Positions 55,701 through 63,033 of a DNA stretch of 64,000 nt are shown here, piece by piece (the stretch's first letter is position 1; each line of letters begins with the position of its first letter). The DNA comes from Tunturiibacter empetritectus (GTDB taxonomy: Bacteria > Acidobacteriota > Terriglobia > Terriglobales > Acidobacteriaceae), in the NCBI RefSeq assembly GCF_013410875.1, contig NZ_JACCCU010000002.1, forward strand, positions 806,001 to 870,000, in the 5' to 3' direction. The notes under the pieces were generated by a model. The model saw nothing but the letters and a program-made list of their open reading frames with translations, did no database searches and was not told the DNA's origin. The translations under genes were made by a program, and so were the position numbers.

Positions 55701-56230
55701 AAGGCTCCGCGGGTTACACCGGGGATCAGATTGGCAAGAGTGGTAAAGTTTCGGCCGTTGAGTGGGAGATCGGTGACCTGTTTGCCCTCAATGACCGCTC
55801 CGGTGGACGAGGTGGACAGATTGACGACCGGTGCGGCATCGGTAACTTCGACAGTCTGGCTGGAGGAGCCGATGGGTAGCTTGAACTCGACGGTTTGGAC
55901 CTGAGAGACCTGGAGAGCGAAGGTCTGATCGATGGTCTGAAATCCGGCATGGCTGGCTTCGACGCGATAGTTGCCGCGAGGGACGGCGGAGAACGTGAAG
56001 TTGCCGTCGCTCCCTGCAGTGACCGTGAGATTAATGCCAGTGTCAATATTGGTGAGTTTGAGCGTGGTACCTGGGACAACGGCACCGGAAGGATCTGTGA
56101 CGATACCGGTGACTCGACCGGTGTCTGTCTGAGCTCTCAGGCTTAGGACTGGCAAGAAAAGCAGACAAAGGAATAAAACCAGTAGCTTGCTGGCGAGGGC
56201 CGGCTGACGTCGATCGAGATCCGTGTGCAT
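52733..56230 (-). CDS. Oar-like TonB-dependent receptor (module B)
   Basis: An 1165-residue outer-membrane receptor. The signal peptide is at 12-34 (ALASKLLVLFLCLLFLPVLS). A carboxypeptidase-regulatory domain follows (GRVTGIVTDPSGAVVPGTTL), then the plug with KQVTDLPLNGRNFTTLANLIPG and NNFILDGVDNNES, then the barrel. The last residues are ERQLELAAHINF. It is divergent from the membrane regulator at 56497 across a 266-base gap and precedes the GH13 gene, so it probably takes up an alpha-glucan product. The ligand is an inference from the neighbour. Confidence 0.92.
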   Translation of the reverse strand: MHTDLDRRQPALASKLLVLFLCLLFLPVLSLRAQTDTGRVTGIVTDPSGAVVPGTTLKLTNIDTGINLTVTAGSDGNFTFSAVPRGNYRVEASHAGFQTIDQTFALQVSQVQTVEFKLPIGSSSQTVEVTDAAPVVNLSTSSTGAVIEGKQVTDLPLNGRNFTTLANLIPGVTRGAFNSDASGRNANVETFRYSDSGGGALSANGLRQQSNNFILDGVDNNESLVNSIVFFTPPEAIQEFRVTTSVAPAEFGRAGGAILQNSVKSGTNSIHGSAFGYFRDQIFDANSLYFNPGNPTPAFQRKQFGFAAGGPLWKDKIFLFGDYQALRQKQPKDTGFYTVPTPLMRQGNFSELLGQNVTSNPGTSSSATGCPAPAANATVVVGAIYDPTTCQPFAGNIIPQDRINSAGLKYLNAFDAPTRSGILNNYFAVRKSIQNFNDFDVRLDYHVSQKDSVFVRYSYGQDNLDVNSLFTNLPAGFASGGNVNHPRGGAAGYTHIFTSNLVNEFRFGYIRPEFAYVNPDQGTPISANLGIVNANRTPLLGGGALIGGNNSQIEYTGDGGPYSVPEKTFQYLDSVTYNRGRHTLKGGANVIRREVDFFQGNDSKGYFILGGVNFPGTGRFTGYEASEVLAGFSDYEIGAASTFFKTFNYETGYFVQDDWKATRRLTLNLGVRYDLYTYPYEQNNNQANYDFATASLQVAGVNGNSRSLINTDKNNFAPRIGFAYDLYGNGKTSLRGGYGIFYFLDRGGVGNQLSNQPGFNGINQYTATNGYRITFTGQSPTIPNNAATATAALPLPPFGPGAINSIDLSNASVIAVPKNNQNGAVTQYNLQIQQQLDRATSLNIAYVGNKTDHLMTWYNANAPVLDGTTKGLYPTRGTITEGLAGGSSKYDGLQVYLDRRVGSSFLATVAYTWSHSRDNSNGAFSSGAGASASGRIFITQQGVDLPANYGNSDQDQRNVFVASAVYSLPVGRGKMFGSNMNRALDEAIGGWQLNTIVTLDSGTPIDFSTNGSGGTIDNRPDFISFSKVHRQLVGGSTNSNNRTFFSGEFALPPINSSGIFTRPGTLQRNAFSGPGYKTVDLGLFKGFRITERVNAEFRAQAYNLFNTPQFGNPDTNIHDGANVPGSTTIFTTGPNTSGADNGFGSINSIRLNTERQLELAAHINF

Positions 56231-56299
56231 GGTGAAGCCTCCAAAGGTGCTGCCTAAATTGCGTGTAGTCGATTGGTTGTCAAGACTCGAGGGAGAACG

Positions 56300-56321
56300 A
56301 TGAACGTTTCTTTGCGTTCAT
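56300..56321. promoter_or_regulatory. Inverted repeat in a divergent promoter region
   Basis: ATGAACG (56300-56306) and CGTTCAT (56315-56321) are perfect arms around an 8-base spacer, 70 bases from the TonB receptor start. The centre-to-centre arm distance of 15 bases is wider than one DNA turn. It is a candidate binding site for the winged-helix regulator or another dimeric protein. Confidence 0.45.
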
Positions 56322-56496
56322 GGCCATCTTCTGGCTGTCCTTTTTCAATCAATCTTTTGTCATCGAGTAAGTCACTCATTTTGAAAGCACATAGTTGCTT
56401 TGCATCAACAGGCAAGTGACTCCAACTTTGCTTAGATCGCAGGTGCAATCTGCTTGGATCACCGCGTGATAAAGTTTGATTACAGGGTTCCTCGTT

Positions 56497-58719
56497 ATGC
56501 TGTCTCACCCGGAAATCGCCTCTAGGTTCGGATTTGGAGTTTATGAGGCCGACCTCCAGACCGGCGAGCTGTGGAAGGCGGGCCGGAAGATCAAGCTTCA
56601 AAGTCAGCCTTTCAAGGTGCTGGCAATACTGCTGGAGAAACATGGTGAGATTGTCACCAGAGAAGAGCTGCAGCTTCGGGTGTGGGGCAAGAACGTAGTC
56701 GTCGACTTTGATCACTCGCTGGGCACCGCGATCAATAAGATCCGGGATGCGTTAGGCGACACAGCAGATAATCCGCGATTTGTAGAGACACTGGCAAAAC
56801 GGGGTTATCGCTTCGTCGCGCCCGTTACGGCACTGAACGGATCTTTAGCAGCCGAATCAATGAACCATGAGTTCAGTGCAGAATCGGGTGCTGCACGAGT
56901 TGTCTTGGAGAAATCGCCGGGGACTTCTCCTTCAATTCAAGTCTCTCCATCTTCCAACGAATTCGATCTATCACCCACGCACCAGAGGGGCTTTGGATCC
57001 TGGCTATGGCTCGCGATGTTGGTTCCCATGGCCGTTTTAGCGGGTTTGGCTGGGTTTTATTATGGCTCTCGAAGCACTGCACCTCTGCCGCGTGTGGAAC
57101 GCCTAACCCGGATCGGACGGATAGCGCCGGGAGTGCAGGCAATGGAGAGCCTTCCTGCCTCAGCAACGGATGGACTACGCATCTATATTCCGGTAATTTC
57201 AGGTGGCAGGTCGGTTCTGGCGCAGGTGGATGTGCGCACTGGGGCGGTACAGAACCTTCCACTGCCAAGCGAGCTTGCCTCCGCCACGCTTGGAGACCTG
57301 TCTCCCGATGGGTCGATGCTGCTGCTGCGAAGTCATGTATCGCCGGAGTCAGAGCAATCGCTATGGACGGTTCCCGTGGGTGGAGGCAGTCCGCTGCGGG
57401 TAGCGAATGTTGTGGCTCACGATGCGACATGGATGCCTGATGGCAAGAGCATCCTCTACGCCACGGGAGACGAGTTGTTGGTGAACAAACTTCAGGACGG
57501 CACCTCTTCCCTGTTCGCGAAACTGCCGGAACGAGCCTTCTGGTTGCGCTGGTCGCCTGACGGCAAGGTACTGAGATTTACACTGCTCGATCCGATACAA
57601 CATACGCTGGGGCTCTGGGAGGCGTCGAGCGATGGTAAGTCAGTCCGTCCAATTCTTAGCAATTGGACCAAGCCTTCGTCGGAGTGCTGTGGCATCTGGA
57701 CCGGGGATGGGAAGTACTTTGTCTTTCAGTCGGATCGTGGAGGAAGCAGCGATCTTTGGCGACTTGACGGAAAAAGTATTGGTGAACCGAAACGCGTGAC
57801 AAATGGTCCGTTGAGTTTTGTCGGACCTGTGACCTCGCGGATCGGGCATAGGATCTTCTTCCTTGGGCTTGAGACCCAATCGCTTCTTCAGCACTACGAC
57901 GCCAGCCGACATGAATTTGTACCCTTACCAGGATTTCTGGCAGAAGCAAACAGGGTTGAATACTCGCACGATCGGCAGTGGGTTCTTTGGACCGACGCGT
58001 CCGGAAGACTATGGAGGGCGAAGGCTGATGGATCAGAGTTGATCCAGATAACCCCAGATTCTTTGCAGGTATTTCTCGCCCATTGGTCGCCCGATGGAAA
58101 GAAACTGGCAATCATGGCGAAGGAGTCAGGTAAAGCGTGGCAGATCTACCTGGTGCCTGCGGACGGTGGAGCTCCAGAGAGACTACTGCGGGAGAGCCGT
58201 AATGCGGCAGACCCATCCTGGTCTGCGGATGGGCAGCAGATCGCCTTTGGGCGCGTGACCGATATGATGGGAAAAGAGGATGGGCCGCGAGCCATTCAGA
58301 TATTCGATCTGAGAACTCAGGCGGTGTCGACGGTAACTGGATCCGAAGGATGGTTCAGTCCGCGATGGTCGCCAGACGGACGTTATATAGCCGCAATCTC
58401 GCTGGATCAGCGGAAGCTTGCGCTCTTTGATACCGAGTCGAAAACTTGGCGGACGATCGCAGAGACCACGGTCGCGGATCCAGTTTGGTCGTCAGATAGT
58501 AAAACCATCTTCTTTCATGCGTCCTCGGCCGAGATGCAGCCGATCTACCGTGTTTCGATTCCAGGTGGTCGGCTGGAACAAATTGCGAACCTGTCAAACT
58601 TCAGCGGGGGAGATACGGAAGACTATTTCTTCTGTGGCTTGACGCCGGAGAGCGTGCCAATCGTGCGATCACGAACTCGTACGGGCAATCTTTATACGCT
58701 TAATCTTGATGGCCCCTAA
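56497..58719 (+). CDS. CadC-like membrane regulator with beta-propeller domain
   Basis: A 740-residue protein. The ATG at 56497 is preferred over an in-frame TTG 7 codons upstream. Residues about 11-110 are an OmpR/PhoB winged helix (IKLQSQPFKVLAILLEKHGE, LAKRGYRFVAPV). A single TM lies at 169-190. The remaining 550 residues are a periplasmic TolB/PD40-type propeller, with repeated S-P-D-G-K signatures (LSPDGSMLLL, WSPDGKVLRFT, WSPDGKKLAIM, WSADGQQIAFG, WSPDGRYIAAI). No receiver domain is present. Divergent placement suggests it controls the TonB receptor and GH13 genes. Confidence 0.9.
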   Translation: MLSHPEIASRFGFGVYEADLQTGELWKAGRKIKLQSQPFKVLAILLEKHGEIVTREELQLRVWGKNVVVDFDHSLGTAINKIRDALGDTADNPRFVETLAKRGYRFVAPVTALNGSLAAESMNHEFSAESGAARVVLEKSPGTSPSIQVSPSSNEFDLSPTHQRGFGSWLWLAMLVPMAVLAGLAGFYYGSRSTAPLPRVERLTRIGRIAPGVQAMESLPASATDGLRIYIPVISGGRSVLAQVDVRTGAVQNLPLPSELASATLGDLSPDGSMLLLRSHVSPESEQSLWTVPVGGGSPLRVANVVAHDATWMPDGKSILYATGDELLVNKLQDGTSSLFAKLPERAFWLRWSPDGKVLRFTLLDPIQHTLGLWEASSDGKSVRPILSNWTKPSSECCGIWTGDGKYFVFQSDRGGSSDLWRLDGKSIGEPKRVTNGPLSFVGPVTSRIGHRIFFLGLETQSLLQHYDASRHEFVPLPGFLAEANRVEYSHDRQWVLWTDASGRLWRAKADGSELIQITPDSLQVFLAHWSPDGKKLAIMAKESGKAWQIYLVPADGGAPERLLRESRNAADPSWSADGQQIAFGRVTDMMGKEDGPRAIQIFDLRTQAVSTVTGSEGWFSPRWSPDGRYIAAISLDQRKLALFDTESKTWRTIAETTVADPVWSSDSKTIFFHASSAEMQPIYRVSIPGGRLEQIANLSNFSGGDTEDYFFCGLTPESVPIVRSRTRTGNLYTLNLDGP

Positions 58720-58815
58720 TATCCATCAACACTCCCATTTTTTGTAACTCATAGGTCGAGTCGCGCTACTGCTGCATGCTATCGCTTCACGCGATTCATC
58801 GTCCCGGTTGGCAAG

Positions 58816-59517
58816 TTACATCGCCGGCAAGCTAGGACTTGGTTGCAGATGCTGCACGATCTCTTTTGTAATCGCCGAGGCGGTACTCTTGACCGTCTTC
58901 TCTGGCGCATTCTTTTCCATAACGAATTTAGCAGCGGCTACGTAAGGGTTCAGTGTAATAACCGCGCCAGGCTTCTTCTTGCTCGCTCCCTCTTCCGAGC
59001 TTTCATAGAGCGGCTTTTTGGGGCTCGCCAGATCCGAGAGTGTTACAACTAGCTCCATTGTCGTCTTGCCGGATCCAAAGCCGATGACCGCGCGGTGGAT
59101 ACGGCTCCCTTCATCCACCTGGGTAAACACACCGTGCACCCAGGCGCCAGCCGTTGGCTTCGGATCATCGTCTGTCAATCTTTGAGCTTTGTAACCGGCC
59201 TTTTGGAGATCGCTGACGATGCTCTTCGACATCGTGTCGACCAACTTCTTTGCCTGGGCCTCCGGATCTCGTTGCTCCTTCTTCGAAGGTCTTTCCAGAA
59301 TTCCCGGCCTTACTTGATCTATCACCGACCCCTTATCTACCTGAACATTCTGCGCGTCCAGTTCGAAGTCGCTCACGTAGACCGTCATATCCTTCGTAAA
59401 GGTGAATGTCGGAAGCGTCTGCGGCGCTGCGGAGCTTTGCGCTAGAGGAGCTTGAGCGACAACGTTGAGAGACACGAGCAAAAGGGATAGTGCCGAAAGT
59501 CGTCGCATAAGTTTCAT
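58816..59517 (-). CDS. DUF4410-like exported protein
   Basis: A 233-residue protein starting at 59517, with a signal peptide (MKLMRRLSALSLLLVSLNVV). A 27-codon upstream extension is in frame but unlike a signal. The core contains VYVSDFELDA, a helical segment with VDTMSKSIVSDLQKAGY, and HRAVIGFGSGKTTMELVVTLSD, matching DUF4410, an envelope-associated family of unknown function. It is convergent with the propeller regulator and divergent from the large secreted protein at 59820. Confidence 0.7.
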   Translation of the reverse strand: MKLMRRLSALSLLLVSLNVVAQAPLAQSSAAPQTLPTFTFTKDMTVYVSDFELDAQNVQVDKGSVIDQVRPGILERPSKKEQRDPEAQAKKLVDTMSKSIVSDLQKAGYKAQRLTDDDPKPTAGAWVHGVFTQVDEGSRIHRAVIGFGSGKTTMELVVTLSDLASPKKPLYESSEEGASKKKPGAVITLNPYVAAAKFVMEKNAPEKTVKSTASAITKEIVQHLQPSPSLPAM

Positions 59518-59819
59518 TTGTGCCTCAAAAAGAGCTAGCCAGATTGCTCCGACAGTACTTGAGCCCAGATGCGCAATTATGTTTCGGAAACGCGTCAATT
59601 CTAAGAGTGAATCTGATTTCTTGCAAATAAATTTATTGGCATTTTTACTTATCCTTCTCCAGACCTTTTGCAGACTAAAGAGGTAACGTCTTAGCTCAAC
59701 CGCTTTCCTAGTGGCCCTTCAAAAAAAATCCTTGGAAATAAAAGTTATGGGGTTACAATCGGTTTCGCACAAAAACAGGCCAGATACTACTCACTTTCGA
59801 ACGTTAAAGTAGGCCACTT
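59518..59819. other. AT-rich divergent intergenic region
   Basis: About 300 bases without a gene between the DUF4410 gene and the protein at 59820. It is clearly more AT-rich than the coding sequence around it. It holds one good plus-strand promoter, listed separately, and no other recognisable element. Confidence 0.6.
59732..59759 (+). promoter_or_regulatory. Candidate sigma-70 promoter
   Basis: TTGGAA (59732-59737) and TACAAT (59754-59759) are separated by 16 bases. The predicted start near 59766 leaves a leader of about 54 bases before the TTG at 59820. Confidence 0.5.
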
Positions 59820-62234
59820 TTGAGAGAACCAAAGGGTCTTACAATTACCGCCGTTGCGATTTGCCTTCTGGGTGGTGCAATCTCCTCCTTGGCGCTACCG
59901 GCATCTCCGGCCACCAGCAAGCCGATCGGCCCCCCAGCTTCTGCTCCTTCCTGGCCACGGGTCTTTGACCGGAACGGCGTGCACCTCGTCGTCTATCAGC
60001 CCCAGCTTAAGGCCTGGCAAAAATATCGCACGATGGTTGCGGATACTGCGATCTCCGTGACAGACAAAGGACAGAAGCCTATTCTGGGTGTTGTCTCCTG
60101 GCGCGCCGATACCATCGCCAACGTAAGTGCGCAAACTGTCTATGTGAACGATATTCAGGTACTCGATGCACGCTTTCCTTCGCTCAATGCAGCGCAGGAA
60201 GCGCAAATGCAGCAGCGTGCCCACCAACTCTATCCAACCATGACGTTCACGATTGGACTGCCGCGTATGATCGCCAGTCTTGCGAAGGTAAACGAGCCTG
60301 TGCGGACGGTTGCTGCCAGCACCCAGGCGCCATTAATTCTCGTCGCCACGGCGCCAGCGATCATGCTCCTGGTCGATGGAAAACCAATACTGGCTCCAAT
60401 TCAAGGCACAACGTTGGAGTATGTCGTCAACACCAATTGGGATCTCTTCTTTGATAAATCCGACTACTACTTACTAAGTGGCAAGACTTGGCTGAAAGCA
60501 AAAGATCTGCATGGACCTTGGGCCGCAACCATGAAGCTGCCCCCGGACATAGCCAAGTTGCCCGCTCAGCAGAACTGGGACGAGGTTTTGAAAGCCGTGC
60601 CGCCGCGCTCCAATGGTTTGGCTGCTCCTCAGGTTTTGTTCACAGAAAAGCCGGCCGAGTTGCTTGCCTTCAGGGGTAAGCCGGTCTACTCAAAGATCCC
60701 CGGCACTAGTCTCAGCTATGCAACGAATACAGAGAATAAGGTCTTCGTTCATCAGCCCGACGGCCAGATCTACGTCTTGATCTCTGGACGATGGTTTCGA
60801 GCCGCCAGACTGGATGGTTCATGGAGCTATGCAGGCGATTCTCTTCCAGCTGACTTCGCAATGATCCCGAGGGGCAATCCGTGCCACGATGTTCTTGTCT
60901 CCGTGCCAGGAACGCAGGAGGCTAGTGACGCTGTGTTGCTCTCGCAAGTACCGACTACGGCAATCGTAAATCGCGCCCAGGCGGAGGCGCAGGTCAAAGT
61001 CGCTTATGCGGGGCCGCCCCAATTCAATAAGATCGAAACCACAACGATGTCTTACGCGGTGAACACGCCCGATAAAGTGATCCGTGTCGGGGACCTCTAC
61101 TATCTTTGTTTTCAGGGAGTCTGGTTTGTCTCTCGAAACCCCGCTGGTCCGTGGAAGACCGTGGATTCAGTGCCTCCAGTCATCTACACGATTCCACCAA
61201 GCTCCCCTGTGTACAACGTCACATATGTGGTGGTCTCAAACCCGACTGTAACGACCGTGCAGACAAGCTATTCAAGCGGATATCTTGGAGTCTTCGTTGT
61301 GGGGATGGCAGTTGGATCCACCGTCGTGTATGGCACAGGCTACTACTACCCTCCCTATGTTTATTGGGGACCACATCCAATCTACTATCCGTATCCCTAT
61401 ACCTACGGCGTGGCTGCTGTGTACAGCCCCTACACAGGAGCCTATGGAGTGGGCCGCGCAGTGTACGGACCGTATGGCTCAGCTGGAACAGCGGCCTGGT
61501 ACAACCCCACCACTGGGACTTATGGACGGGCCGTAACAACTCAAAATGCCTATGGCGGTCATACATACGCCTCAACCTATAATCCCTGGACTGGTACCTC
61601 TGCCGCGACCTCCCAGGGCCACAACCAGTACAGCCAATGGGGAAGTTCCGTAGTGACCAATGGCGACAACTGGGCCCAGGCGCAGCATGTCACGAACAGC
61701 AACGGAACGGCGGGATCTTTCCAGACCTCCAAGGGAAGCGCCGGCGCCGGATATTCCGGGGCCAATGGAAACAGTGGCTTCGTGGCTAAGGATGCGAATA
61801 ACAACAATGTCTATGCGGGAGCCGATGGCAACGTCTACAAGAAAGATTCCAGCGGAAACTGGAGCAAGTACGACAACGGCAGCTGGACTCCAGTAGATCC
61901 ATCCACTGGCGCAAACCAGACGCGGCAGCAGAAGCAGAACTCCAATAGTGCCAATCAGCCGAAGCAGCCGCAATCTTCAACCCCAGGCTCGCAAGCCGGA
62001 AACACTACGCCAGCAACTGGCAGAGGGTCCGATCCGACGAACCCTCGTACTTCAGGACGCGGAACTCAGAACCAGCCTCCGTCTCAGGCACAGAATAATC
62101 CGGGAAGTTTGAACCCTCCCAGCACCATGGGCCAGTTACAGAATGATTCGCAATCGCGCGCACGCGGAGATCAACTAGAGCAATCGCAAAATCGCGGAGG
62201 CGGCGGCTCACGGGGCTCGCGCAGGCAGCGATAA
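59820..62234 (+). CDS. Large secreted repeat protein with Gly/Tyr/Asn-rich tail
   Basis: An 804-residue protein starting with TTG; a weak AGG lies upstream. A signal peptide is followed by a domain with GVVSWRADTIANVSAQTVYVND. Between about 195 and 480 lie three copies of a 55-residue unit (TTLEYVVNTNWDLFFDKSDYY, TSLSYATNTENKVFVHQPDG, TTMSYAVNTPDKVIRVGDLYY), each ending in G-x-W-[FL]-x...GPW/GSW...P-x-x-[FI]-x-x-[IL]-P. A hydrophobic Gly/Val segment with Tyr-Pro repeats then leads into a long Gly/Asn/Ser/Gln-rich, probably disordered, C-terminus. The repeats look like propeller or beta-hairpin blades. Likely surface or periplasmic. Function unknown; it heads an operon with a TolC-family gene. 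Confidence 0.85.
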   Translation: MREPKGLTITAVAICLLGGAISSLALPASPATSKPIGPPASAPSWPRVFDRNGVHLVVYQPQLKAWQKYRTMVADTAISVTDKGQKPILGVVSWRADTIANVSAQTVYVNDIQVLDARFPSLNAAQEAQMQQRAHQLYPTMTFTIGLPRMIASLAKVNEPVRTVAASTQAPLILVATAPAIMLLVDGKPILAPIQGTTLEYVVNTNWDLFFDKSDYYLLSGKTWLKAKDLHGPWAATMKLPPDIAKLPAQQNWDEVLKAVPPRSNGLAAPQVLFTEKPAELLAFRGKPVYSKIPGTSLSYATNTENKVFVHQPDGQIYVLISGRWFRAARLDGSWSYAGDSLPADFAMIPRGNPCHDVLVSVPGTQEASDAVLLSQVPTTAIVNRAQAEAQVKVAYAGPPQFNKIETTTMSYAVNTPDKVIRVGDLYYLCFQGVWFVSRNPAGPWKTVDSVPPVIYTIPPSSPVYNVTYVVVSNPTVTTVQTSYSSGYLGVFVVGMAVGSTVVYGTGYYYPPYVYWGPHPIYYPYPYTYGVAAVYSPYTGAYGVGRAVYGPYGSAGTAAWYNPTTGTYGRAVTTQNAYGGHTYASTYNPWTGTSAATSQGHNQYSQWGSSVVTNGDNWAQAQHVTNSNGTAGSFQTSKGSAGAGYSGANGNSGFVAKDANNNNVYAGADGNVYKKDSSGNWSKYDNGSWTPVDPSTGANQTRQQKQNSNSANQPKQPQSSTPGSQAGNTTPATGRGSDPTNPRTSGRGTQNQPPSQAQNNPGSLNPPSTMGQLQNDSQSRARGDQLEQSQNRGGGGSRGSRRQR

Positions 62235-62351
62235 GCAAAAGAATGAAGCATTATTTGATCGTGGCACACGTCGCCGATGACTTACCGCTCAATCACTGAT
62301 CAAGGAAATAATCCCCAGTCAATCCAGAAGATTCTCTAGAAAGCGGGATCT

Positions 62352-63023
62352 ATGAAAACCACGCGCAAGACAATCGCCTTCTCTGCCTTCCTCATGGCGG
62401 CACTCCTGTGCCCATCTTCGGTGTACGTCATAGCCCAGGACGAACCCAACCCAGTCAAGGAAAAGTTTCAGGAAGATCTTAAAGCAGCCGTCATGAACGA
62501 AAGCATCACCGTCCCCCAGTTGAAGGAGATGCAGGAGAACCTTGCGACACTCAAGGCGGCGAAGGCCGAACAGCAGCCTGGAGCGCCTGTGGACCTGATG
62601 ACCCCTTACCTGGCCGTCTCCAAAATAAGAGCGACCATGGCTACCGTCAAGGAACCGGACCGTAGCACTCTGCGGCAGGACTTTCAGCTCATGATGGCGA
62701 CGAAACAGCCCGAGCCCTCTGCTGAACCTGATACGCCGGGGAAAAAACTCGGCAGAGATATCTTCGCTGCTGTGATGCACGGCGAACCAACTCCTCCGCA
62801 AGTGCAGCAACTTCAGGAAAGCCTGAACTCCCTTCAATCGATCAAAACCAGCGGTGGCGGCATGCTCGAAAAGTTCAGGACGATGAAGACCGCCAAAGCA
62901 CAGATCGAGCAGACGATGAATGAAGGCTCGTTCCGGCCGCAGGACAAGCAAACCGTCCTCGATGACTTAAACAATCTTGGAGGCAACGGAGGCGGAGGTG
63001 GTTTGAGGAGAAATGGGCTTTAG
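62352..63023 (+). CDS. Secreted helical protein with internal duplication
   Basis: A 223-residue exported protein (signal MKTTRKTIAFSAFLMAALLC). The mature part is two related halves: DLKAAVMNESITVPQLKEMQ matches DIFAAVMHGEPTPPQVQQLQ about 95 residues later, and each is followed by a helix that ends in a D-R/K-x-T-[LV]-x-x-D motif. It is rich in Lys, Gln and Met and predicted all-helical. It lies between the large repeat protein and the TolC-family gene, whose candidate ATG begins 10 bases after its stop. A periplasmic adaptor or chaperone role is a guess. Confidence 0.75.
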   Translation: MKTTRKTIAFSAFLMAALLCPSSVYVIAQDEPNPVKEKFQEDLKAAVMNESITVPQLKEMQENLATLKAAKAEQQPGAPVDLMTPYLAVSKIRATMATVKEPDRSTLRQDFQLMMATKQPEPSAEPDTPGKKLGRDIFAAVMHGEPTPPQVQQLQESLNSLQSIKTSGGGMLEKFRTMKTAKAQIEQTMNEGSFRPQDKQTVLDDLNNLGGNGGGGGLRRNGL

Positions 63024-63033
63024 TCAGGCCGGA

